Numbered from the stretch's first letter, positions 36,229 through 50,732 are shown. The stretch: 64,000 nucleotides of DNA from Streptomyces sp. TP-A0356 (GCF_001417775.1 NZ_BBZJ01000028.1:62001-126000); one strand, 5' to 3'. Translations and numbers: made by a program. The notes: generated by a model from the letters alone, not told the origin.

Positions 36229-37458
36229 TCAGCCGGTGAGTTCCTCCAGGTCGATGGTGTCGGCGAGCGCCTTCATGCCCGCGTCGTTGAAGTGGAGGTG
36301 GTCGCCCGGGTCATAGGCCGGCTGAATGCGGTCGGGCCGGCCCGGGTCGCGCACGGCCGCGTCGAAGTCCGCGACCCCGTCGAAGAGTCCACTGCGGATG
36401 AGACCGTTGACCTCGTGCCGCAGTCCCTCGCGGGCCGGAGTCCAGCTCGGATGACCGCCGAACGGGGTGAGGGTGGCGCCGATGACGCGGACGCCGTGGG
36501 CATGGGCGCGGGCCACGATCAGGCGGTACGCGCGCACGAGGGCGCCCGGGTCGGTCTGCGGTGGAGAGCCCTTCAGGTCGTTGACGCCCTCCAGGACGAT
36601 CGCCGTGCGTACTCCGGCACGGGAGAGGACGTCGGCGTCGAGGCGGGCCAGGGCGCTCGGGCCCACGCCGTCGCGCAGCAGCCGGTTGCCGGAGATCCCG
36701 GCGTTCAGGATGCCGGGCCGCCGGTCCGGGGACAGGGCGCGCAGGCGCAGCGAAAGGAGGTCGGGCCAGCGGCGGTTGGCGCCGTACGAGGATCCGGTGC
36801 CGTCGGTGAGGGAGTCGCCGAGCGCGACGACACTGCCCGCGACGGCCTGCCGCAGCACGTCGACACCGGTGACGTAGAACCAGTGGGAGACCCTGGTCGA
36901 GTAGGCGGCTCCGCCGGTGTCGGCGGCGCGGTTGCCGTGACTGGCCAGGAAGTTGGCCCCCAGGGCATCACGGTGGTAGGTCGCCGGGCCGGAGTCGGTG
37001 GGGGTGTGCACGGTCACGAGGAGGTTGGCGTCGGCCGGGACCCGGAGGCGGACGGGGTCGGTGACGCGGTCCTGCCCCACCGGGACGGTCACGGAGGTCG
37101 CACCGGAGAAGGTGGCGGTCCGCAGGGAGCCCGGCACGGCGTCGGGGCCGGGCGCGTTCGGGCGCTGCAACGCCACGGTGACGGCGTCCAGCCGGAGCGG
37201 GGCGGTGCCGAGGCGGTTGGAGACGCGGATACGGGCCGCGCCGCCGCCGACGCTGGTGTGCACGACGTTGCGGATCGAGGCACCGGGCAGGGCGGGGGCG
37301 GTTCCGGAAGGGGCGGCCTCCCAGGTGCCGGTCCAGTGCGGGGCCGTCTCGGGCCAGGTGGAGGCGCCCGGGAAGGTGGCCGCGGTCGACGCGACGGTGA
37401 GCACCAGGACGGCGAGGCAGCGGCGCCGTGCTCCGGTCGCGCGGGCCAGTTGGATCAT
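36229..37458 (-). CDS. Secreted SGNH/GDSL hydrolase
   Basis: A 409-residue protein. The start is the ATG at 37458, giving a signal peptide (RRRCLAVLVLTVASTAATF). A beta-rich ~150-residue N-terminal module (WTGTWEAAPSG, then IRVSNRLGTAPL) precedes the catalytic SGNH domain. Block I is ALGDSLTDGTG, with the nucleophile Ser; block II is LNAGISGNRLL; block III is EGVNDLKG; block V is DHLHFND, with the catalytic Asp/His. This layout is common in Streptomyces secreted esterases/lipases of the GDSL type. Substrate unknown; no neighbour gives a clue. Confidence 0.9.
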   Translation of the reverse strand: MIQLARATGARRRCLAVLVLTVASTAATFPGASTWPETAPHWTGTWEAAPSGTAPALPGASIRNVVHTSVGGGAARIRVSNRLGTAPLRLDAVTVALQRPNAPGPDAVPGSLRTATFSGATSVTVPVGQDRVTDPVRLRVPADANLLVTVHTPTDSGPATYHRDALGANFLASHGNRAADTGGAAYSTRVSHWFYVTGVDVLRQAVAGSVVALGDSLTDGTGSSYGANRRWPDLLSLRLRALSPDRRPGILNAGISGNRLLRDGVGPSALARLDADVLSRAGVRTAIVLEGVNDLKGSPPQTDPGALVRAYRLIVARAHAHGVRVIGATLTPFGGHPSWTPAREGLRHEVNGLIRSGLFDGVADFDAAVRDPGRPDRIQPAYDPGDHLHFNDAGMKALADTIDLEELTG

Positions 37459-37706
37459 ACGGACGCGCCCTTTCCTCGCCGACGGCCCCGGGCGCGGGGC
37501 CGGGAAGCGCTCGATGTCTTCCCGGGACACGCCGACCGCTTAACACCCCGTCACACCGTTGGACGCACGGTGAGCGCCCGGCCGTCGGAGAACGTCCCGG
37601 GCCGTCGCGGCCCGGCCGGGCGGGCCAGGCGAGCCGACGGCCCGGGGCCCCGACCTGGTGCGAGGAACCCCTGCGACGCGGGCCCCGGGGGTGCTTGGCT
37701 GCCGTC

Positions 37707-38087
37707 ATGACCGAATTCAGCGAGGCCGAGCGCGTGTATCTGCGCTCGCAGCGACTCGGACGACTGGCCACCGTCGATCCGCACGGACAGCCCCAGGCCA
37801 ACCCGGTCGGCTTCTTCCTCCAGGAGGACGGGACGATCCTGATCGGCGGACTGGCCATGGGCTCCACCAAGAAATGGCGGAACCTGCAGAAGAACCCGAA
37901 AGTGGCGCTCGTCGTCGACGACATCGTGAGCCTGAGCCCCTGGCGGGTGCGCGGTGTCGACATCCGCGGGGAGGCCGAACTCCTCACCGGGCCCCATGGG
38001 TTGGGCGCACACTTCAGCGAGGAGGTGATCCGCGTCCGGCCGCGGCGGATCCACAGTTGGGGTCTGACCGGTGAGCGAGCGCCCTAG
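37707..38087 (+). CDS. PPOX-class (F420/flavin) split-barrel oxidoreductase
   Basis: A 126-residue protein of the pyridoxamine-phosphate-oxidase-like split-barrel fold. The pattern is YLRSQRLGRLATVDPHGQPQ, then GFFLQEDGTILIGGLAMGSTKKWRNLQKNPKVALVVDD, ending RPRRIHSWG. Most actinobacterial proteins of this subfamily bind F420, some FMN or haem breakdown products; which is not decidable here. The ATG at 37707 lacks a strong Shine-Dalgarno. Its stop TAG overlaps the stop of the opposing ogt gene within the palindrome CTAG. Confidence 0.85.
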   Translation: MTEFSEAERVYLRSQRLGRLATVDPHGQPQANPVGFFLQEDGTILIGGLAMGSTKKWRNLQKNPKVALVVDDIVSLSPWRVRGVDIRGEAELLTGPHGLGAHFSEEVIRVRPRRIHSWGLTGERAP

Positions 38088-38578
38088 AGCGCACCCTCCA
38101 TCGTGAGCAGCCGCAGCTTGCGGTCGAGGCCGCCCGCGTAACCGGTGAGGGTGCCGTTCGCGCCGATCACGCGGTGGCAGGGACGGACGATGAGCAGCGG
38201 ATTGGCGCCGATCGCTCCGCCGATGGCGCGGACGGCGACCCGGGGCGCACCGATCAGTCCCGCGATCGCGCCGTACGTCGTGGTCGCGCCGTACGGCACG
38301 GAGTCGAGCGCGGCCCAGACCCGCTCGCGGAACTCGGAGCCGTCCGTGCGCAACTCCAGCCGGAACTCCTTGAGTTCACCGGCGAAGTACGCGACGAGCT
38401 GCCGCTCGGCCTCGCGGAAGAGGGTGGGCGTGTGCCGCCACTCCGGCCGGAGGGTGCGTCCGCCCTTCTGGCCGGGCACGGACAGCGAGGTGAGGGCGCC
38501 GGACGCGTCGGCGGTGAGCAGAAGCGGGCCGACGGGGCTGTCGAGGGTGGTGTAGTGGACACCGTCGTACTGGGCCAT
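38084..38578 (-). CDS. ogt: Methylated-DNA-protein cysteine methyltransferase
   Basis: A 164-residue suicidal repair protein that moves O6-methyl groups from guanine to its own Cys. The acceptor is the Cys in VRPCHRVIGANG, preceded by the helix-turn-helix region YGAIAGLIGAPRVAVRAIGGAIGANP. The N-terminal domain is the usual ribonuclease-like fold. The ATG lies two nt after the stop of the upstream Ada-AlkA gene, so they form an alkylation-damage operon. Confidence 0.95.
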   Translation of the reverse strand: MAQYDGVHYTTLDSPVGPLLLTADASGALTSLSVPGQKGGRTLRPEWRHTPTLFREAERQLVAYFAGELKEFRLELRTDGSEFRERVWAALDSVPYGATTTYGAIAGLIGAPRVAVRAIGGAIGANPLLIVRPCHRVIGANGTLTGYAGGLDRKLRLLTMEGAL

Positions 38579-38580
38579 GG

Positions 38581-40029
38581 TCAGTGGTGTTCCTGTTCTT
38601 CCGGAATCGGTTCGCCCGCGGTCCGCAGGTGCTGGAGGGCGTACGAGCGCCACGGGCGCCAGGTGTCGGGGACGTCCGCGCCCGGCGGCGCCACGTCGGG
38701 GTCCCCGAGGGCGCGGGTGCGGATGGCGGCGACGGTGCACGGGTCCATGCCCGGCAGGGCGAGCAGCATGTGCTGGACGGCATCACGGTCGGCGCCGGCG
38801 TCCAGGCGGAGGGTGCCGTCGGCGAGCGCGCAGGTGAGGGCGGCGAGCGTGGTGTGGGGTCCGGTCTCCTCCGCCGCGGCGAGCGCGGCCGGTTCGGGGA
38901 AGAGATGGGTGAGGGTGCCGCACGGGGAGTCGAGTGCCTTCCCGTACCGCTGGACGAGTTCCCCGGCTCGTCCTCGCCCGGCCAGTGCGCGCACGGCGAA
39001 CTCCTCCGGGTCGGCCGCGCCCGGCGAGCGCAGGCCGGGGCGGGCGGCGACCAGCGGGGCGAGCCGGGGGTCGGCGCCGAGCCGCTCGTCGACGGCGTAG
39101 GGATCGGCGTCGAGGTCGAACAGCCGCCGCAGCCGCTGGACGGCGGTGGTCAGGTCGCGGGGGTCGGTGAGACGGAGCCGGGCGTCGAGCCAGCCGCCGG
39201 GATGGGCGGCCCGGTGCGAGCGGGCCGGGCCGCGAGGTGCCGGGCCGCCGTGCCGTTCGTCGACGGCGACGACGGCGGTGCCGTAGGGCAGCCGGAGCGT
39301 ACGGCGGTAGGTACGGCGCCCTCGGGGGCCGTCCACCTCCTCGATGCCGGGGATCGCCTCATGGGCGAGCAGGTCGAAGACGGCGGTGGACTGGTACGGG
39401 CCGCGGTGGGCGAGCCGCAGCGGTATCCCGGCGGACGGGGCGGCCACCCGGCGGACGGCCCGTCCGTCGTGGGATCCCGCGGCGCGCAGCTCGCTCGGCG
39501 TCGCGGCGTACACCGCCCTGACCGTGTCGTTGAACTGGCGCACGCTGGCGAAGCCGGCCGAGAAGGCGATCTCCGTGACCGGGAGCGCTGTGGTCTGCAG
39601 CAGGACGCGCGCGGTGTGGGCGCGCTGGGCGCGGGCGAGCGCGACGGGTCCGGCGCCCACCTCCGCGGTGAGCTGCCGCTGCACCTGGCGGGCGCTGTAC
39701 CCGAGGCGCAGGGCGAGACCGCCGACGCCCTCGCGGTCGACGACGCCGTCCTTGATCAGACGCATGGCACGCCCCACGACGTCGGCGCGCACGTTCCACT
39801 CCGCGGAGCCGGGCACCGCGTCCGGACGGCACCGCCGGCAGGCCCGAAATCCGGCGCTCTGCGCGGCGGCGGCCGTCGGGTAGAACCGAACGTTCCGCCG
39901 CTTCGGCGTCACGGCGGGGCAGCTGGGGCGGCAGTAGATCCCGGTGGTCTCGACGGCGAAGAAGAACTCCCCGTCGAACCGGGCGTCCCGGCTGCACACC
40001 GCCTGGTACCTGCTGTCCTCGTAGATCAC
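38581..40029 (-). CDS. alkA: Ada-type regulator fused to a damaged AlkA glycosylase domain
   Basis: A 482-residue fusion. The N-terminal Ada zinc domain has Cys33, 37, 64 and 67 (GIYCRPSC, CRRC), with Cys33 as methyl-phosphotriester acceptor. An AraC-type HTH follows (LALRLGYSARQVQRQL; EIAFSAGFASVRQFNDTV), then AlkA-like N and HhH-GPD domains. The hairpin reads LPGMDPCTVAA where LPGIGPWT is usual. After ALGDPDVAPPGAD the protein jumps straight to TWRPWRSYA, losing the ~25-residue helix around the catalytic Asp. The GTG at 40029 matches the family N-terminus; an ATG at 40080 would add 17 residues. Methyl sensing looks intact; base excision is doubtful. Confidence 0.88.
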   Translation of the reverse strand: MIYEDSRYQAVCSRDARFDGEFFFAVETTGIYCRPSCPAVTPKRRNVRFYPTAAAAQSAGFRACRRCRPDAVPGSAEWNVRADVVGRAMRLIKDGVVDREGVGGLALRLGYSARQVQRQLTAEVGAGPVALARAQRAHTARVLLQTTALPVTEIAFSAGFASVRQFNDTVRAVYAATPSELRAAGSHDGRAVRRVAAPSAGIPLRLAHRGPYQSTAVFDLLAHEAIPGIEEVDGPRGRRTYRRTLRLPYGTAVVAVDERHGGPAPRGPARSHRAAHPGGWLDARLRLTDPRDLTTAVQRLRRLFDLDADPYAVDERLGADPRLAPLVAARPGLRSPGAADPEEFAVRALAGRGRAGELVQRYGKALDSPCGTLTHLFPEPAALAAAEETGPHTTLAALTCALADGTLRLDAGADRDAVQHMLLALPGMDPCTVAAIRTRALGDPDVAPPGADVPDTWRPWRSYALQHLRTAGEPIPEEQEHH

Positions 40030-40114
40030 GCCTTCCAGTCTCCGCCGCTCCCGGGGGTGGGGCTGGCGGATTTCGGACATGACGTTGAGCACTCCCGCCG
40101 ACGGCCCACCACCG

Positions 40115-41209
40115 TCACCGGCCCCGCTTCGCCTCCATCGCCGCCTTCCCCTGCGCCCCCTTCCGCTTCCACTCCCGTCGCAGCTCCGCCCGCGCCCGTG
40201 CATCGGACTTGGCGACGATCCACTGGTTCTCCCTGATCAGCTTCCGGTAGCTGTCCAGGCGTCGCTCGGTCAGCTCGCCTCCCGCGACCGCCCTGAGCAC
40301 CGCGCACCCCGGTTCCGTGAGGTGTGCGCAGTCGTGGAAACGACAGTGGGCGGCCAGTTCCTCGATCTCGGGGAACGCCTGGCCCACCCCGCTCTCGGCA
40401 TCCCAGAGCCCGACCCCGCGCAGCCCGGGTGTGTCGATGAGGACACCGCCGTCCGGCATGGCGAGCAGATTGCGCGTGGTCGTGGTGTGCCGGCCCTTGC
40501 CGTCCATGTCGCGCGTGGCCTGCACGGTCATGACGTCCTCGCCGAGCAGCGCGTTCGCGAGAGTGGACTTCCCCGCGCCGGACTGCCCGAGCAGCACGGA
40601 CGTCCCGCCGGACAGGACCGCGGCCAGGACGTCGAGGCCCGCTCCCCGCTGTGAGCTGACCGGCAGCACCGGCACCCCTGGCGCGGTCGTCTCCACGTCC
40701 TGGACGAGGTGGGCGAGCGTCACCGGGTCCGGCACCAGGTCGGCCTTGGTGAGCACCACGACCGGCTGCGCCCCGGACTCCCAGGCCAGCGCGAGGAAGC
40801 GTTCGACGCGGCCGAGGTCCAGCTCCACGGCGAGGGAGACGGCGACGACGGCGTGGTCGACGTTGGCCGCGAGGATCTGCCCCTGGGACCGCTTGGAGGA
40901 GGTGGAACGGACGAAAGCGGTACGGCGTGGCAGATACGTCCGTACGTAGCGGGGGTGGCCCGCGGGTTCGACGGCGACCCAGTCGCCGGTGCACACGACG
41001 TGCAGCGGGTCGTGCGGGGTGACGAAGGCGGTGTCGGCGCGCAGCAGCCCGTCGGCGGTGACCACGTCGCACTGGCCGCGGTCGACCCGTACGACCCGGC
41101 CGGCGACCAGTCCTTCGGCCTCGTACGGGGCGAACGCGTCCGCCCATGCGTCGTCCCAGCCGTAGGGGACGAGGGCGGAGGAAGCAGGGTACGCGGAGGT
41201 GGAAGTCAA
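40115..41209 (-). CDS. rsgA: Ribosome small-subunit-dependent GTPase A
   Basis: A 364-residue circularly permuted GTPase that assists late 30S assembly. An OB-fold comes first. The G motifs then occur in permuted order: VVLTKADLVPD (G4), LGQSGAGKSTLANALLG (G1), GRHTTTTRNL (G2), IDTPGLRGVGLW (G3). The C-terminal zinc site is AAHCRFHDCAHLTEPGCAV. I favour the TTG at 41209 (MTSTSAYP), seven nt after AAGGG; a GTG at 41248 would add 13 Arg-rich residues. Streptomyces often carry two rsgA-like genes. A short upstream ORF (41270-41341) may be in its leader. Confidence 0.92.
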   Translation of the reverse strand: MTSTSAYPASSALVPYGWDDAWADAFAPYEAEGLVAGRVVRVDRGQCDVVTADGLLRADTAFVTPHDPLHVVCTGDWVAVEPAGHPRYVRTYLPRRTAFVRSTSSKRSQGQILAANVDHAVVAVSLAVELDLGRVERFLALAWESGAQPVVVLTKADLVPDPVTLAHLVQDVETTAPGVPVLPVSSQRGAGLDVLAAVLSGGTSVLLGQSGAGKSTLANALLGEDVMTVQATRDMDGKGRHTTTTRNLLAMPDGGVLIDTPGLRGVGLWDAESGVGQAFPEIEELAAHCRFHDCAHLTEPGCAVLRAVAGGELTERRLDSYRKLIRENQWIVAKSDARARAELRREWKRKGAQGKAAMEAKRGR

Positions 41210-41269
41210 GGGAGACCCTTCACAAGGGCGGTCCCGGCGGGCGCGCACGGCGCGTCTTCGGATGAGGTG

Positions 41270-41341
41270 TCAGCCGGTGACCACGGAGGTGGATGTGATG
41301 AATTCCTGAATGCGGGCAGCGCCCGTCGCAAGGACAGCCAT
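41270..41341 (-). CDS. Possible 23-codon leader peptide upstream of rsgA
   Basis: ATG at 41341 with GGGAGG seven nt upstream, ending TGA at 41270; product MAVLATGAARIQEFITSTSV plus VTG. The ribosome site is better than that of rsgA itself, 60 nt downstream. Codon use is only moderately G/C-ending. Its location suggests a translated leader or small peptide. No similarity recognised. Confidence 0.35.
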   Translation of the reverse strand: MAVLATGAARIQEFITSTSVVTG

Positions 41342-41533
41342 CGGTCACACCTCCCGTTCTCCACTCGGCACACGGCGGCAGCAGAGAGCCACCGCGAGAA
41401 GCACGCCTCACCTTAGAGACACCCCTGTCCGGACGCCACCGGATTTACCGTCAGCGTGGGGTGTCTCTGCGGAGGATCTGGTCGAGGCCGACCGCGACGA
41501 CGACGAGGGACCCGGTCTCGACTCTCCCCCGCT

Positions 41534-43036
41534 TCAGCCCGCCGTCGAGCAGCCGGCTCCGTTCACCGTGAAGGCGCGCGGTCGCGAGTTGCCACCGTGC
41601 CAGGAGGCGATGAAGCCGACGGCGAAGGTGCCGTTCGCGGCGACCTTCTTGTTGTAGTCGGCGGCCCTCGCGGTGACCTTGGGGCCGTCCTGGACGTAGG
41701 TGCCGTCCCACATCTGGGTGATGTGCTGGCCGTCCTGGAAGGTCCAGCCGATGCGCCAGTCGTCGAGCGCCCTGGTCGAGGTGACGGTGACCGTGGCCTG
41801 GAAGCCCTCCGGCCACTCGTCGACCACGTGGTACTTCACTCGGCAGGTCGACGGCCTGTCCTCGGCGGAGTGGGAGGCGGTCGGCGAGTCCTCCACCGGG
41901 CTGGTCGACTTGCCCTGCGGTTCCGTGTCGGAGTCCCCCCTGCTCGTCGCGGTCGGGCTTCCCGACCCGGCCGGGCGCGAGGTCGAGGAGGCGCCGTTGG
42001 CGCCGTTGGCCGAGGACGAACCGACGTACGTCACGGACGGTGCCGGGGCGACGACCGACCGGCGGTCGGCCGAGTCGGCGCCCGCGGTCTTCTGTCCGCC
42101 GGAGTCGCCGAGCTGCATCAGTGGGACCGTCAGCGCCAGCGCGGAGACGACGACGGCCGCGGCGAGGATCCCGGCGCGGCCGATCCGGGGCCGAGTCGCG
42201 GCGCCCGCGGCGATGCCCCGGTCCGTGCCCGCGTCCGCACGCCCGCCGGTCAGCCCGGCTTCGGCCGCCCGGCGCCGGCGCTCCAGATAGGCGAGCCCAC
42301 CCCAGCCGATCACCCCGCTCGCCAGCGCGGCGGGCGTCCCGCCGCCGTGCAGCCGCAGGCACGCCGCGGCCTCCGCGCACTCCATGCAGGTGGCGAGGTG
42401 TCGCGAGAGGTCCTCCGGAGTCTCGGCGCCGGGCGAGCGGGTGACCGCGTCGAGGAGCCGGGCGTATCGGCGGCAGACCGCGTCCATGGGCGTGTCGAGG
42501 TGGTTGCGCTGGCAAAGGCCCCGGAACAGCGCGCGCACCTGGGCGAGTTCCTCCGCGGCGGCCGTGGGGTCCAGACCGAGTCGGCGGGCCACGTCGGGCA
42601 GGGGCAGCGCCTCCACCTCCGCCAGCCACAGCAGCGCCGCGTCCGGCTCCTGCATGTCCTTCAGACCGCGCAGGGCAAGCGGCCGCTGCAGGGGCGGTCC
42701 GGTGTACCGTGCGGCCTTGCCGGAGCTGAGCCACAGCCGCAGCTCGGGGGCGAGCCGATGCCCCTTGCCCTCGGCCTCCCACGCCTCGGCGGTGGTGCGG
42801 ACGGCGGTCAGCAGCAGGGGGATCCGGGGCAGCCGCGGAGTGCGGCGGCCGGTGGCCTTCGCCCGGGCGTCGGCGGCGCGGGCCTCCTGGATGCCGTGGG
42901 TGAAGGCCTCGGCGGCCAGTTGCCTGCCGTCGGCCGAACCGGTGGTGCACAGATCGGCGTACGACAGAACCGCGTCCCAGCACTCCGAGAACAGCGCGGC
43001 CTCGGCGGCGTCCTGAGGGGTCGGCAGGTCGGGCAT
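41534..43036 (-). CDS. ECF-sigma-like / zf-HC2 / transmembrane / CBM2 fusion protein
   Basis: 500 residues from the ATG at 43036 (CAGGAG six nt upstream). Residues ~10-185 resemble a divergent ECF sigma factor: a region 2-like helix block (ALFSECWDAVLSYADLCTTG), then region 4-like LLWLAEVEALPLPDVARRLG followed by LDPTAAAEELAQVRALFRGL. His213, Cys217 and Cys220 (RHLATCMEC) are the zf-HC2 anti-sigma signature. Residues ~287-308 form one membrane helix. A Ser/Thr-rich stalk (~310-395) follows. Residues 398-496 are a family 2 carbohydrate-binding module (FQATVTVTS, WRIGWTFQDGQHITQMWDG, SWHGGNSRPRAFTVNG) with Cys398/Cys496 as the expected disulfide. Predicted topology: regulatory part inside, cellulose/chitin-type binding module outside. 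Confidence 0.82.
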   Translation of the reverse strand: MPDLPTPQDAAEAALFSECWDAVLSYADLCTTGSADGRQLAAEAFTHGIQEARAADARAKATGRRTPRLPRIPLLLTAVRTTAEAWEAEGKGHRLAPELRLWLSSGKAARYTGPPLQRPLALRGLKDMQEPDAALLWLAEVEALPLPDVARRLGLDPTAAAEELAQVRALFRGLCQRNHLDTPMDAVCRRYARLLDAVTRSPGAETPEDLSRHLATCMECAEAAACLRLHGGGTPAALASGVIGWGGLAYLERRRRAAEAGLTGGRADAGTDRGIAAGAATRPRIGRAGILAAAVVVSALALTVPLMQLGDSGGQKTAGADSADRRSVVAPAPSVTYVGSSSANGANGASSTSRPAGSGSPTATSRGDSDTEPQGKSTSPVEDSPTASHSAEDRPSTCRVKYHVVDEWPEGFQATVTVTSTRALDDWRIGWTFQDGQHITQMWDGTYVQDGPKVTARAADYNKKVAANGTFAVGFIASWHGGNSRPRAFTVNGAGCSTAG

Positions 43037-43252
43037 CGGGGGCTCCTGCATCAACTGCTTCCGCAAGCAAAGCCAACTCACCTGAGATACAGGGCAGTTG
43101 GGGGTCATCTCACGACTGGCCCAGAGCCTTTCACGGTTCCCACACAACTGACAAGCGGCGTATTCAATTGCCGTGACGAGTGGTTGCGCTCTGTTGAGTT
43201 GTACGGATCGCGGCCCCACTCCGTCTCACGGCTGGGGCACACGATTTCCCCG

Positions 43253-46029
<2,777 letters not shown>

Positions 46030-46130
46030 ACCCCCTTTCCTAAGCCCTTGTAGAAACCCCGTCCAGGCCATAGGCTCACGCCGCGCCGGGGCCGCCAGGC
46101 CTCGCCATGGCCTGGGAGGACAGAGGCACC

Positions 46131-47417
46131 GTGCCGGTGAAGCGCACGTCACGCGACATTCGCACCGCGAACCGTTACGAGGTGCTGCGCCAGATCATCG
46201 CCCGCTCGCCCACGTCCCGGCAGGAACTGGCGGCCGCGACCGGGCTGAGCCTGGCCACCGTCGCCACGCTCGTCGGCGAGCTGCTCGACCTCGGCATGCT
46301 GACCGAGGTCGGCTTCGAGGACTCGGCCGGCGGCCGGCCCCGCGGTCTGGTCGCCGTCAACGCGTCGGGGGGCGCGTTGATCGGCGTCGACATCGCGGAG
46401 ACGTACGTCCGTGTCGAGCTGTTCGACCTCGCGCTGAACATGCTCTCCCGCGCCGACGAGGACATGCGCCCCGGCGAGAACCGCCCCGAACAGGTCGTCG
46501 CCCATGTGGCCGCGGCCGTCGGCTCGGTGGTCACCCAGGCCGGCGTGGAGGGCGCCCGGGTCATGGGCGTCGGGGTCAGCGTGCCCGGCCAGGTCGACCG
46601 CGACCGGGGTGTCTCGGAGTACGCCCCGAACTGGGACTGGCACGACGTGCCGCTGCTCGACCTGCTCGCCGAGCACATCGCCTACCCCCTGCACCTGGAC
46701 AACCCGCTGCGCGCCTGCGCGGTCGCCGAGCTGTGGTTCGGCGCGGCCCGCGGGCGCGGGGACGCCGTGGTCGTCAATCTGGGCACGGGGGTCGGAGCCG
46801 GGCTCGCACTGGGCGGCGGGCTGCACCGCGGTGTCAGCAACAGCGCCGGTGAATGGGGCCATACGACGCTGGTGCTGGACGGGCGGCTGTGCCACTGCGG
46901 CAACCACGGCTGTGTGGAGACATACGTCGGGGCGCCCGGCATCATGCTCAATCTGCGGGAGCTCAGCCCGCGCAGCACCCTGCTGCACCCGGAGGACCAG
47001 ACCGCCACGATCAACGCCCTCGCCCGCGGGGTCGCCGCGCAGGACCCGGTCGCGCTCAAGGTCGTCCAGGACACCGCACGTTACCTCGGCGCCGCGATCG
47101 CGGACCTGGTCAACCTGCTCAACCCCGAAGTGGTCGTACTCAGCAGCTGGGTCGCGGCCACGCTCGGCGAGGCGCTGCTGGGCGAGGTGCGCGAGGCCGT
47201 CGGCCGGCACGCGCTGAGGCGGCCGTTCGCCGCCACCGAGATCGTCCTGTCCCCCATTCCCACCGACCCGGTGTGCCTCGGAGCCGCGACCTTCGCCCTG
47301 GAGGGCGCGCTCCAGTCGGTCAACCACCGGGGCGCGCCGGAGGCGCCCCGCGGAGGACAAGCACAGCCCGCCAAACGCACCACCCCCGCAAGGAGCCGTA
47401 CCGCACCGCCTTCATGA
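46131..47417 (+). CDS. ROK-family transcriptional regulator
   Basis: A 428-residue sugar-responsive repressor. The winged helix is TSRQELAAATGLSLATVATLVGELLDLGML. The ROK sugar-kinase-like domain has VNLGTGVGAGLALGG and the zinc signature GEWGHTTL, then CHCGNHGCVETY. The GTG at 46131 follows AGAGGCACC. The last ~30 residues (HRGAPEAPRGGQAQPAKR onward) are atypical and run into a truncated permease gene, as if the native end had been fused to a deletion junction. Context (permease remnant, beta-galactosidase) suggests it controlled a galactoside uptake operon. Confidence 0.9.
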   Translation: MPVKRTSRDIRTANRYEVLRQIIARSPTSRQELAAATGLSLATVATLVGELLDLGMLTEVGFEDSAGGRPRGLVAVNASGGALIGVDIAETYVRVELFDLALNMLSRADEDMRPGENRPEQVVAHVAAAVGSVVTQAGVEGARVMGVGVSVPGQVDRDRGVSEYAPNWDWHDVPLLDLLAEHIAYPLHLDNPLRACAVAELWFGAARGRGDAVVVNLGTGVGAGLALGGGLHRGVSNSAGEWGHTTLVLDGRLCHCGNHGCVETYVGAPGIMLNLRELSPRSTLLHPEDQTATINALARGVAAQDPVALKVVQDTARYLGAAIADLVNLLNPEVVVLSSWVAATLGEALLGEVREAVGRHALRRPFAATEIVLSPIPTDPVCLGAATFALEGALQSVNHRGAPEAPRGGQAQPAKRTTPARSRTAPPS

Positions 47418-47689
47418 CGGGGCCCTGTTCGCTGAACTTCTTCGCCGCCATCGCCACGATCACCTTCATCAGCGGCTGGAACGCCTTCCTGTGGCCACTC
47501 GTCATCGGCCAGGACCCCGGCGCCTGGACCGTCCAGGTGGCGCTGTCCTCGTACATGACCGACCAGACCGTCAACTACCACCTGATCTTCATGGCCACCG
47601 CCATCTCGATCCTGCCCCTGGTCCTCGTGTTCCTCTTCCTCCAGCGGTGGCTGGTGCAGGGGGTCGCACAGACCGGCATCAAGGGCTGA
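47414..47689 (+). pseudogene. Truncated sugar ABC transporter permease (MalG type), C-terminal remnant
   Basis: 91 codons match only the C-terminal end of a MalG-type inner-membrane permease: FFAAIATITFISGWNAFLWP, DPGAWTVQVALSSYM and LPLVLVFLFLQRWLVQG, ending TGIKG. Such proteins are ~280 residues, with several helices and the EAA loop before this point; none is present, nor are the companion permease and sugar-binding protein. The ROK stop overlaps the first codon. A deletion joining the ROK end to the permease end explains this. Confidence 0.88.
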
Positions 47690-50572
<2,883 letters not shown>

Positions 50573-50732
50573 CCGGCTGACCTACACGGTGAGATCGCCC
50601 GCCGCCGGCCGACACGGGGGCCGCAAGACGGCGTGCGAGAACTGTCGGCGCCGGGCAGGGCCGAGGGCCTCGATCCGAACGCGTGGCACCGTCCCGCACC
50701 CCCGACCACTTGCCTACATGGGCTAGGCTCCC

